Both the position numbers and the translations under genes were made by a program. Positions 1-6,419 of a stretch of 6,504 nucleotides of DNA are shown here, piece by piece. This stretch comes from an archaeon (GTDB taxonomy: Archaea; Methanobacteriota; Methanobacteria; Methanobacteriales; Methanobacteriaceae), in contig JAKSUF010000080.1 in assembly GCA_024409145.1 (NCBI GenBank), positions 1 through 6,504 on the forward strand, read 5' to 3'. The notes below the pieces were generated by a model. It made no database searches. It was not told the DNA's origin and saw only the letters and a program-made list of their open reading frames with translations. Position 1 is the first letter of the stretch. Each line of letters begins with the position of its first letter.

Positions 1-51
1 AATAATTAAAAAAATTAAAAAGAATATTTTAAATAGCTATTAAAAATATTC
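1..51 (-). terminator. Hairpin plus T-rich terminator downstream of hdrA
   Basis: Read on the minus strand, 20 bases after the hdrA stop codon, there is a perfect 9-bp inverted repeat (GAATATTTT at 51-43 and AAAATATTC at 30-22). Its interior, AATAGCTATT, is itself nearly self-complementary, so the stem can extend past one T-T mismatch. It is followed directly by T-rich tracts of five and seven Ts (window positions 21 down to about 8). Archaeal RNA polymerase terminates mainly at oligo-T tracts, so the Ts alone would support this call and the hairpin strengthens it. It is the only strong terminator-like element between genes in the window, so it probably marks the 3' end of the operon. Confidence 0.75.
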
Positions 52-70
52 CAATTAATTAACTAATTGA

Positions 71-2392
71 TTAATTAGATTCATTATTTAATTTTTCTAT
101 TTTTTTATCGAAGTCTTGAAGTTTTTTAGCAAGACCTGTGAAATATGGAATATAAACTTTAGAGAACTCTAATCTTTCAGGATTAGCTCCTTTTTTAGCT
201 ATTCTCTCTTTTATTTCACCAATCTTTCTTTCAACTTCATCATACATAAGGTCTCCAGGATATTCTCCAATAAAGATACCATCTGCACCATTTTCAATAG
301 CATGTAAAATATGTCTTGGTCTTACACGATTTACAGAATGAACTTTAATAATATGAATAGATTCTGGATATGAAAGCCTATTAATTCCAATATTATCTGC
401 TGCAGTATAACCTATTTGGTCTAAGAATAAAAGAATCATACGTTCGTCTTCTTTTTTATCCTTAAGCATACCATCAATTGTTGCAAATATTTTTTCATCA
501 ATATTACCATGAATAGTAATTGCATGTTCTTTACAAACAGTCATACATTTACCACAACCAGAACAAGACATTGGGTCAATATACATTAAATCATCTTTAA
601 CAGACATTGCTTTAAACTTACAAATATCAACACAACGACCACATAAAGTACATTTTTCTTCATCAATAACTCCTACAAATGGCTCAACTTCAATTCCAGA
701 GTGAATAAACTCAGAAACCTTTGAAGCAGCAGCAGTTGATTGCATAATAGATTCTGTAATATCTTTAGGATCTTGAGCAGTACCACATACAAAAGTACCT
801 TTAACATCAGTTGTAACAGGTTTAATTTTAGGATGTGATTCTTTAATAAACATATCTTCAGTCACACCAATATCCATTACTTTAGCTATTTCTTTAGTAC
901 CTTCAGATGGTTCAATAGCTGTAGATAAAACAACCATATCAGTTTCAATTTCAGAGAACTCACGTCTTAATGTATTTTCTAAACGTACAATTAATTTATC
1001 CCCATTGTCACTAACTTCACCAGGTCTTCCCCTAATAAGCCTAATTCCACTTTCTTGAGCATGTTTATAGTATTTTTCAAACATTCCAGGAGTTCTAATA
1101 TCAGTATAACAAATTACGATATCTACATCAGGATATTTATGCTTAATAATATTTGCATTTTTAAGTGCAACCATACAACAAACTTTAGAACAATATCTAT
1201 GACCATTTGGTTTTTCATCTCTTGAACCAACACATTGAATCATAACAATACGTTTAGGAACCTCACCATTAGATAATCTTTCAAGTTTACCTTTAGTTGG
1301 ACCATTTACACCTAAAACACGACCTAATTCACTTTGAGTAATTACATCGTCATAACGAGAATAACCATATTCAGGACGTAAATTAGGGTCGAATAATTTA
1401 TGACCAGTAGCTACAATTACAGAACCTACACTTAAAGGAATCATTTCTTTTTCTCCTCTAAGCTTAATAGCTTTCATAGGACATGCTTTAATACATTTAC
1501 CACATTTAGCACAATTATCAATATCTACAACATAAGCATCAGGATAAGACTGTGAAAATGGTTTGTAAATAGCTTTTCTCATAGATAAATTATCATTCCA
1601 AGCATTTGGAACTTCTTCTTCACAAGCATCAGCACATTTACCACAAGATATACATTTTTCAGTGTCAACATAACGAGGTTCTTTTTCAACAATTAAATTA
1701 AAAGTACCTGCACGTCTTTCAGAAGATACAACTTTAGCATTAGTTAAAACTTCAATATTTTCATTCCAAACAACTTCATTTAAAATAGGGTTAAGTAAAC
1801 ATAACCCACATTCTTCTGCAATTTTAACTGGAGAAAATACTTTACCAATTTTAGCCATATTTCCTCCAATTGAAGGAGTTTCTTCAATAAGAGTAACTTT
1901 AATTCCTTGTTTTGCAAGAGATAATGCAGAACTCATTCCAGAAATACCTCCACCAATAACAGCTACATTTTCAGGAGTATGACAGAATATAGGGTCAACA
2001 GCTTGAGATTGTTTTACTTTCTCAATTGATGCTTTAATAAGAGTAATTGCTTTATTAGTTGCTTTTTCAGGATCATTATGAACCCAAGAACATTGTTCCC
2101 TTAAATTCACCATATCCATGAGATATGGATTTAAAGGTTGGATATAATCTTGGAAAGTTTTTTCATGAGAAATTGGAGAACAAGCTGCAATAACTACACG
2201 GTCTAGATTCTTATTTATAATACCATCACGAATAATTTTTCTACCATTTAAAGAACATAAATTTACAAAGTCTTCTACAACAGCAACATCTAAAGAATCT
2301 TTAACTTTCTCAATATCAATCATATCTGAGATGTTTCCTCCACATCTACAGATAAAAACACCTACACGTAAATCAGAAGTATCATGAGTCAT
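71..2392 (-). CDS. hdrA: Heterodisulfide reductase subunit A-type flavoprotein with a cysteine-free FlpD/MvhD-like C-terminal domain
   Basis: Iron-sulfur flavoprotein of 773 residues, cytoplasmic, with no signal peptide or membrane segment seen. In the HdrABC family HdrA holds FAD and is the site of flavin-based electron bifurcation. Domains in order: N-terminal HdrA domain (about 1-135; Cys15, 17, 46, 71, 101, with the CSWVHNDPEKAT signature); FAD-binding thioredoxin-reductase fold (about 140-235 and 315-565; GGGISG at 147-152, CVGSRD at 387-392, Cys401/405/406); inserted two-cluster ferredoxin (Cys247/250/253/257 and 294/297/300/304); C-terminal two-cluster ferredoxin (Cys581/584/587/591 and 610/613/616/620). 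Canonical methanogen HdrA ends near here, at about 655-670 residues. This protein continues for about 120 residues, and 650-765 resembles MvhD/FlpD (GYTAAD, RLSYP, IIKV, ENGADGIFIGE), but no cysteine follows residue 620. The ATG abuts the hdrB stop (TAAATG) and has a strong SD (GGGAGGG, 6 bases away). Family certain; physiological substrate and electron donor unknown. Confidence 0.95.
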   Translation of the reverse strand: MTHDTSDLRVGVFICRCGGNISDMIDIEKVKDSLDVAVVEDFVNLCSLNGRKIIRDGIINKNLDRVVIAACSPISHEKTFQDYIQPLNPYLMDMVNLREQCSWVHNDPEKATNKAITLIKASIEKVKQSQAVDPIFCHTPENVAVIGGGISGMSSALSLAKQGIKVTLIEETPSIGGNMAKIGKVFSPVKIAEECGLCLLNPILNEVVWNENIEVLTNAKVVSSERRAGTFNLIVEKEPRYVDTEKCISCGKCADACEEEVPNAWNDNLSMRKAIYKPFSQSYPDAYVVDIDNCAKCGKCIKACPMKAIKLRGEKEMIPLSVGSVIVATGHKLFDPNLRPEYGYSRYDDVITQSELGRVLGVNGPTKGKLERLSNGEVPKRIVMIQCVGSRDEKPNGHRYCSKVCCMVALKNANIIKHKYPDVDIVICYTDIRTPGMFEKYYKHAQESGIRLIRGRPGEVSDNGDKLIVRLENTLRREFSEIETDMVVLSTAIEPSEGTKEIAKVMDIGVTEDMFIKESHPKIKPVTTDVKGTFVCGTAQDPKDITESIMQSTAAASKVSEFIHSGIEVEPFVGVIDEEKCTLCGRCVDICKFKAMSVKDDLMYIDPMSCSGCGKCMTVCKEHAITIHGNIDEKIFATIDGMLKDKKEDERMILLFLDQIGYTAADNIGINRLSYPESIHIIKVHSVNRVRPRHILHAIENGADGIFIGEYPGDLMYDEVERKIGEIKERIAKKGANPERLEFSKVYIPYFTGLAKKLQDFDKKIEKLNNESN
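98..445 (-). other. Degenerate FlpD/MvhD-like domain within hdrA (residues 650-765)
   Basis: The fold is recognised from pattern: a hydrophobic strand (MILLFL), then GYTAAD where MvhD-type proteins have a CNWCxYxxAD motif, RLSYP for the R-x-QYP motif, IIKVHSVNRVRP for the R-V-MCSGRV-P motif, and NGADGIFIGEYPGDLMY for the GADGV-GCHIGDCHY motif. In MvhD the cysteines of these motifs hold a [2Fe-2S] cluster that passes electrons from hydrogenase or formate dehydrogenase to HdrA. Here they have become Asp, His, Glu and Leu, or are deleted. The reading frame is intact and the flanking residues are conserved, so the domain is probably kept as a structural or docking module without its cluster. The alignment is from memory of the family, not from a computed search. 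Confidence 0.8.
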
Positions 2393-3481
2393 TTAATTCC
2401 CTCCCTTATCATCAACACTATCTTCATTATCACAATTATTATTAGTTATCTCTTCTAATTCATCTAGTTTAATAATAGAATCTATTGGAATTGTATGTGT
2501 TTGAGTTCCAACAACACTATTCCAATCTGCACCCATTGCAATAGCTAAAAATTGAGCAATATTTAAATGAATAGTTTTAAATTCTTCACCAGATTGTTCA
2601 GCAATTAAATTTTGATATCTATCAAATTGAACATGACAATTAGGACATAAATGAATAAGAATATCAACATCATCTTTCTTTAAAGCCATTAATTTATCTT
2701 TAGTTACATCCATAGACAAATCCTTATTTGAATATCTTTGTCTAAATCCAGAACCACAAGTAGTTCTTTTATGATCATACCAACCAATTGTTTCACAGTT
2801 ACATGCAGAAATCAAATCATCTAAAATCATAGGATTTCTTACACCACCAATTGTATCATCATAATGAACTTTACAATAATGACAACCATGATGAGTAGCT
2901 ATTTTAAACTTAGATAGATCATATTTAATATGTTTAGAAATTTCATCTTTTTTATTATATAAAATATCTACAAGATGGAATATATTAGCAGAAGAATCTA
3001 AATCACCTTTTTCAAATTTTAAATCACTTAAATCAGATTCTTCGAAAACATCATTAACTCTTTCTCTAACATCATCTTTATTATTTAAAATATTAGCTAC
3101 TTTTTTATTAATAGCATAACAAGTAGCACAAAGCATTACAAGATTAGGTCTTTCAAGAGTTTTAGCTAAACTAAAATTACGAGCTCCAAGAACAGTAGTA
3201 GTAAACTGGTCAAATATATCAGAATAATGACCTAAACCAGTACAACAGGTTTGTTTATCAGATACAAAATAATCTATACCTAATTTATCAAAAACAAAAC
3301 ATGTAGAAGATTCAATTCCCGGATATTCAACACTTACTAAACAACTTTTGAATAATAAGATATTAGAATCTGGAACTTCTTTAACTTTCCCATTAGGATT
3401 TTCTAAGATATTAGAATCTGGAACTTCTTTAACTTTCTCACTAGGATTTTCTAAAATTTCCTTATTTTTATTTTGACTCAT
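2393..3481 (-). CDS. hdrB: Heterodisulfide reductase subunit B-type protein with a variant second CCG motif
   Basis: HdrB-family protein of 362 residues; canonical HdrB is about 290-300. HdrB carries two CCG domains (C-Xn-CC-Xn-CxxC) that hold non-cubane [4Fe-4S] clusters where CoM-S-S-CoB is cleaved. The first CCG set is complete: Cys47, Cys79-Cys80, Cys118 and Cys121, with the EYPGIES signature after Cys47. The second set reads Cys200, Thr241-Cys242, Cys279 and Cys282, so the first cysteine of the CC pair is threonine (codon ACT). An extra Cys203 lies beside Cys200 (GCHYC). Residues 1-40 are an N-terminal extension, mostly two 16-residue repeats, and the canonical start corresponds to ILLFKSC at 41. 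The C terminus is an acidic, Asn-rich tail. The start ATG has SD GAGAGGG 6 bases away, and no other Met occurs before 117. The gene sits 13 bases after hdrC and directly abuts hdrA. An HdrB fold is sure; true heterodisulfide reductase activity is doubtful. Confidence 0.93.
   Translation of the reverse strand: MSQNKNKEILENPSEKVKEVPDSNILENPNGKVKEVPDSNILLFKSCLVSVEYPGIESSTCFVFDKLGIDYFVSDKQTCCTGLGHYSDIFDQFTTTVLGARNFSLAKTLERPNLVMLCATCYAINKKVANILNNKDDVRERVNDVFEESDLSDLKFEKGDLDSSANIFHLVDILYNKKDEISKHIKYDLSKFKIATHHGCHYCKVHYDDTIGGVRNPMILDDLISACNCETIGWYDHKRTTCGSGFRQRYSNKDLSMDVTKDKLMALKKDDVDILIHLCPNCHVQFDRYQNLIAEQSGEEFKTIHLNIAQFLAIAMGADWNSVVGTQTHTIPIDSIIKLDELEEITNNNCDNEDSVDDKGGN
2399..2405 (-). promoter_or_regulatory. 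Strong Shine-Dalgarno of hdrA inside the hdrB 3' end
   Basis: GGGAGGG on the minus strand lies 6 bases before the hdrA ATG and encodes the last glycines of HdrB (Gly-Gly-Asn-stop). With stop and start codons directly adjacent, this arrangement suggests coupled translation and equal amounts of HdrB and HdrA. It also fixes the hdrA start. Confidence 0.85.
3362..3457 (-). repeat. 48-bp in-frame tandem duplication at the 5' end of hdrB
   Basis: Two adjacent 48-bp units (3410-3457 and 3362-3409) differ at only three positions. They encode ILENPSEKVKEVPDSN (residues 9-24) and ILENPNGKVKEVPDSN (25-40). Two of the three differences change the residue (Ser to Asn, Glu to Gly). The high DNA identity points to a recent duplication. 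It lengthens the charged N-terminal tail ahead of the first CCG domain without breaking the frame. Confidence 0.97.
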
Positions 3482-3494
3482 AGTAAACCCTCTC

Positions 3495-4193
3495 TTAATT
3501 AGACTCCTTAGAATCAGCTACTTTTTTATTACAAGAAGCACATAATTCTTTACTTTCTAAACTATCACAAGACTCACAAACATCATTAATTTCTAAATCA
3601 GAATTATTATCTGCTTGTTTAATTTTATCAAGACGTTCTTTAAATCCACAATTTACAAGAAGAGTTCCAACTTCATCAATAACTTCTTGAGGTGGATAAA
3701 CTGGAGCTAAACCTAAATCATCACGAACATTATCTAAATTTAATTTAAACTCCCACCAATCTTCCCCAACATCTTCACGAATATCATCAAAGAATACAGA
3801 TGGAATACCGCCAATAGCTTTTGTAAGATAACTATCTCCAAATTCAGAATACTGAGAAATTTTATCAATGTTAATTCCTTTTGAAATAGCGAATTGTTTT
3901 AAGATTTGATTAACTTCACAAGCACTATTTCCAACAGGACAAATACTATGACAAGTATAACAATAGAAACAATTCCATATAGAATCATCTTCTACAATAG
4001 ACATATCTCCTTCTAATACTCTTTGAATCATATCACGAGGATTATAATCAGAGTGTCTAGCAGCAGGACAAGTAGATGTACACATACCACACTGCACACA
4101 TTTTAAAACCCCATTTTCTTTAGATGATTTAATATCATTAATAATAGATTCTGCAAAATCTAATGGAGTTTCTTCAATAGTTAATTTACTCAT
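3495..4193 (-). CDS. hdrC: Heterodisulfide reductase subunit C-type ferredoxin with an extra CxxC-CxxC tail
   Basis: Iron-sulfur protein of 232 residues that in the family passes electrons from HdrA to HdrB. It has two classic [4Fe-4S] motifs: Cys32/35/38/42 (CVQCGMCTSTCP) and Cys75/78/81/85 (CFYCYTCHSICP). The HdrC helical body follows, ending with the family-like GLAPVYPPQEVIDEV at 161-175. Canonical HdrC stops at roughly 185-190 residues. Here an Asn/Glu/Ser-rich tail of about 40 residues carries Cys206/209 and Cys218/221 (CX2C-X8-CX2C), which could bind zinc or iron. The ATG at 4193 is preceded by AAAGGT, with AGG 7 bases away. It is first of the hdrCBA block, 13 bases upstream of hdrB and 105 bases downstream of the marker 16 gene. 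Family assignment is firm; the role of the tail is unknown. Confidence 0.93.
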   Translation of the reverse strand: MSKLTIEETPLDFAESIINDIKSSKENGVLKCVQCGMCTSTCPAARHSDYNPRDMIQRVLEGDMSIVEDDSIWNCFYCYTCHSICPVGNSACEVNQILKQFAISKGINIDKISQYSEFGDSYLTKAIGGIPSVFFDDIREDVGEDWWEFKLNLDNVRDDLGLAPVYPPQEVIDEVGTLLVNCGFKERLDKIKQADNNSDLEINDVCESCDSLESKELCASCNKKVADSKESN

Positions 4194-4298
4194 ATTATTA
4201 CCTTTATAAATATAATATAATTAATCATTTAATCAATAATAGAACTTAGAATTATAATCTAAAACTATCTTGAAAAGATATAAAATTATAACCTAAAA
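4194..4298 (-). promoter_or_regulatory. 105-base spacer before hdrC; possible internal promoter and weak hairpin
   Basis: This AT-rich gap is the longest inside the cluster. On the minus strand it holds TTTTATATC (about 4276-4284), which resembles an archaeal TATA box and would give a leader of roughly 60 bases for hdrC. It also holds a small hairpin (TATCTT at 4271-4266 complement side and AAGATA, loop of 3, spanning 4266-4280) followed only by GTTTT. Either could allow separate expression of hdrCBA, but in sequence this AT-rich both could arise by chance. The hdrC ribosome binding site (AAAGGT, 4201-4206) is at its end. Confidence 0.35.
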
Positions 4299-4310
4299 TC
4301 ATAACCTAAA
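4251..4310 (-). repeat. Three 13-bp near-identical repeats across the end of the marker 16 gene
   Basis: On the plus strand the units are ATTATAATCTAAA (4251-4263), ATTATAACCTAAA (4285-4297) and ATCATAACCTAAA (4298-4310). Each differs from the middle unit at one position. The last two are directly tandem and straddle the stop codon (TGA at 4301-4299 on the minus strand), so the final residues Phe-Arg-Leu-stop are echoed just after the stop. This is probably a small slippage duplication; a regulatory role is possible but unsupported. Confidence 0.7.
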
Positions 4311-5564
4311 CTTACCCTCAAGAATTAAGTCTTTTAATTTATCAGATAATTTATTTGCTCTTAATCTATCAGATTGTCTACAAATAATTGGAACATCATA
4401 AGTAGTTCCTTCAATATTTAAATTAACAGAACCTGTATTAATATCAAAGGCATCTGCATTACAATAGTAAGCACACATTCCACAACCATAACAATCTTCA
4501 TAAGCAATATCACTTTCAGACCCAGAATTATTGATTACAAATGCATTTGTAGGACAAACTGCTTCAACAGCACATTCTCCACAATCTATACAAGATTCAT
4601 TATTAAATGTAGGTCTAAATTCAGAACCATCCCAAGTATCGCCGTAATTAATCTCATCAAGAGGCAAATGACGACCTTTAATATCTGCTACAGTTAAAGG
4701 AATATCTGAATTTTTAATTAAAATATTATTATAAATATCTTCATTTAACACAGGAATTGGAATAGCTACAGTATCAAATATTTCAGCACCTTCACCAGTT
4801 TTAAAACCACCTAAGAAATTATAATCCATTTCCTTAAGATTTCCTGTAAGCATTAAATTAGGTTTTTCAGGAGAACTTCTAGTACCATTAGCTAAAACTA
4901 ATCCTTCAGCACCATTTAAAAGGATTTTAGTACCTGAGTTAATTACATCCATATTAGGGTCGTTTTGAAGAGGATTCAAATCCCCACAACCAGAGAAAGT
5001 AAGTCCAGATAAATTACCTTCAAGAGGAATAGCTGAAAAAATTGATGAAACAGATTCTTCAGATGGATTAGTAAATGCAGTGTAATTTCTAAATGCCATA
5101 CGGGATCCAATTAATTGTGCAGTTCCAATTTCTTCAAGAGTAGTTGAAGATTCAATAATTTCACCATCAATAGATTCTGCTTTAATATTTATTTCTTTAC
5201 CTTTAAGAATATCTTTTAAAAGGAAACCTCCACCATATTCTGGATTATCAACAGATTTACTAGTTCCAGATAAAATAACATCTACAGAACCTAACCATTC
5301 ATTAGGACATGGACCTACAGTTACAGGAATTCCATTTAATTCAACATATTTAGCTCTTTTAAATACACCTGCTTCTGCAACAGTAATATTAAAAATAGCT
5401 GCAGTTCCACTCATAACTCCACAAGTTCCACAAGTAATTACATCAACATCTTCAAAAGAAGGAGCATTATCTTGTTTAATTAATTCTTTAATTTCATGTG
5501 CAGAAAATACATTAGCTTCCCCACTTTCAATTTTAGAATTAATTTCTTCAATTGTTCTTTTCAT
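4299..5564 (-). CDS. Methanogenesis marker 16 metalloprotein: DUF39 (HcyBio-type) domain plus two-cluster ferredoxin
   Basis: Protein of 421 residues, probably cytoplasmic. Residues 1 to about 315 are a DUF39 domain (COG1900), with TCGTCGVMSGTAA at 44-56 (Cys45, Cys48), GPCPNEW at 84-90 (Cys86) and SGCGDLNP at 191-198 (Cys193). Residues 320-375 are a ferredoxin with Cys325/328/331/337, where the last spacing is five residues and not the usual three, and Cys358/361/364/368. The DUF39-CBS protein of Methanosarcina is implicated in making homocysteine from aspartate semialdehyde, a sulfur transfer to an aldehyde. DUF39 with a fused ferredoxin is the methanogen-specific marker 16 family. From memory, the Methanocaldococcus MJ1681 protein, which I believe is in this family, was proposed as ComF, converting sulfoacetaldehyde to coenzyme M. 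Adjacency to comA fits that. The start ATG has GCAGGT, with AGG 7 bases away. Family confident; reaction inferred. Confidence 0.9.
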   Translation of the reverse strand: MKRTIEEINSKIESGEANVFSAHEIKELIKQDNAPSFEDVDVITCGTCGVMSGTAAIFNITVAEAGVFKRAKYVELNGIPVTVGPCPNEWLGSVDVILSGTSKSVDNPEYGGGFLLKDILKGKEINIKAESIDGEIIESSTTLEEIGTAQLIGSRMAFRNYTAFTNPSEESVSSIFSAIPLEGNLSGLTFSGCGDLNPLQNDPNMDVINSGTKILLNGAEGLVLANGTRSSPEKPNLMLTGNLKEMDYNFLGGFKTGEGAEIFDTVAIPIPVLNEDIYNNILIKNSDIPLTVADIKGRHLPLDEINYGDTWDGSEFRPTFNNESCIDCGECAVEAVCPTNAFVINNSGSESDIAYEDCYGCGMCAYYCNADAFDINTGSVNLNIEGTTYDVPIICRQSDRLRANKLSDKLKDLILEGKFRL

Positions 5565-5617
5565 ACTAAAACCTGCTTTAATAGACTAAAATCATAAATT
5601 AATAAAATATGTAGAAA
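5565..5617 (-). other. 53-base spacer between comA and the marker 16 gene
   Basis: Short AT-rich gap with no convincing terminator hairpin. The modest ribosome binding site AGG (5572-5574) of the downstream gene lies at its end. The spacing and shared strand suggest co-transcription of comA with the marker 16 gene. Confidence 0.5.
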
Positions 5618-6391
5618 TTAAAGTTTTCCTAAAGTATCTCCTCTAAGACCATTTCTTAATGTTTCAAGAGAAGTAATATCTTCAGTTGAAATATTACCTA
5701 AATTGACATTAGGACCACATTTTAAGATGAAAAATACTTGTTGGTCTTTATTTGGAGCTTCCCAAAGAATTTTAGTGTTATCAAAATTATTCATAATCTG
5801 ATCAATTTCATCTTCTTTAGCTTTACCTGATTCATCAAATATACCAATATTTTTCCCACCTTCACGTGCTTCCATAATAATTTTAGAAGATCCTGCATTT
5901 TTTTCAGCATTCATTAAATCAATCTTCTCTTCAATAGAAAACTCTTTATCCTTAACAGGGTCTTTTTTACCTACTTCAGATAAAACCTCAAATCCTTCAG
6001 AACATGCAAGTTCAATACATTCTAATTTTTTATCATGATCAAGAGTAATAGAACCATCAGATACTTCAACAGCTTTAAAACCAAGATTATGAGCTTCTTG
6101 GAAAAATTCTTCTAATTTATTATTCATATATGCAAGTTCAAATAAAGTTCCACCAGTATATGGTTGAATATCATAAGATTGATACATAGCTACTTTTTTA
6201 GAGATAATATCTTGTTCATGAACAATAGAAGTTCCCCAACCAAATTTAAGATAATCAACATATTCACCAGAAATTTTCATTAAGCTTTCTGCGGTTTCTA
6301 AACCTAAACCTTTATCTAAAACCATAGTTAAACCAGAGTTTCTAGGTTTTTCCTCATGCTTGCCATTTAATAAAAAATTAAAAGATTTCAT
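5618..6391 (-). CDS. comA: Phosphosulfolactate synthase, first step of coenzyme M biosynthesis
   Basis: ComA adds sulfite to phosphoenolpyruvate to form (2R)-phosphosulfolactate, the committed first step of the PEP route to coenzyme M; it is a soluble TIM-barrel enzyme. The protein has 257 residues from ATG 6391, close to the roughly 250 usual for archaeal ComA. Family signatures are visible along its length: TMVLDKGLG (22-30), KFGWGTS (49-55), YTGGTLFELAY (78-88), AVEVSDGSITL (107-117), SEVGKKDP (138-145), IIMEAREGGKNIGIFD (171-186), LWEAPNKDQQVFFI (209-222), NLGNI (230-234) and SLETLRNGLRGDTLGKL at the end. The frame can be opened three codons earlier at a GTG (6400). ATG 6391 is preferred because archaeal ComA proteins begin MK-x-F-x-FL and the GTG lies in the likely SD (GTGAT). 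First gene of the cluster. comB, comC and comDE are not in the window. Confidence 0.96.
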   Translation of the reverse strand: MKSFNFLLNGKHEEKPRNSGLTMVLDKGLGLETAESLMKISGEYVDYLKFGWGTSIVHEQDIISKKVAMYQSYDIQPYTGGTLFELAYMNNKLEEFFQEAHNLGFKAVEVSDGSITLDHDKKLECIELACSEGFEVLSEVGKKDPVKDKEFSIEEKIDLMNAEKNAGSSKIIMEAREGGKNIGIFDESGKAKEDEIDQIMNNFDNTKILWEAPNKDQQVFFILKCGPNVNLGNISTEDITSLETLRNGLRGDTLGKL

Positions 6392-6395
6392 AATA

Positions 6396-6400
6396 ATCAC
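6396..6400 (-). promoter_or_regulatory. Probable ribosome binding site GTGAT that decides the comA start
   Basis: GTGAT on the minus strand lies 4 bases before ATG 6391 and matches the extended anti-SD complement (GGTGAT) of archaeal 16S rRNA. It overlaps the alternative GTG start at 6400, which argues that the GTG is part of the binding site and not the initiator. Confidence 0.6.
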
Positions 6401-6419
6401 ATTAAGTTAATTTATAAGT

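Noticed and set aside
98..445. A separate mvhD/flpD gene or a pseudogene remnant fused by a lost stop codon
   Set aside because: The frame runs on from HdrA without a break, FlpD motifs other than cysteines are kept, and HdrA-FlpD fusions are a known architecture, so it is treated as a domain of HdrA.
2755..2764. Frameshift or base-calling artefact explaining Thr-Cys in HdrB
   Set aside because: The codons read ACT-ACT-TGT-GGT in frame with conserved residues on both sides, and changing TGT to ACT needs two substitutions, so a single error does not explain it.
71..4193. The housekeeping heterodisulfide reductase of methanogenesis
   Set aside because: Not excluded outright, but in Methanobacteriales hdrA is, as I recall, usually apart from hdrBC, and this set differs in HdrA length, FlpD cysteines, an HdrB ligand and the HdrC tail. 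A paralogue is more likely; a whole-genome count of hdr genes would decide.
4266..4280. Intrinsic terminator after the marker 16 gene
   Set aside because: The stem is only 6 bp and AT-rich, and it is followed by GTTTT and not a long T tract. It is far weaker than the element after hdrA.
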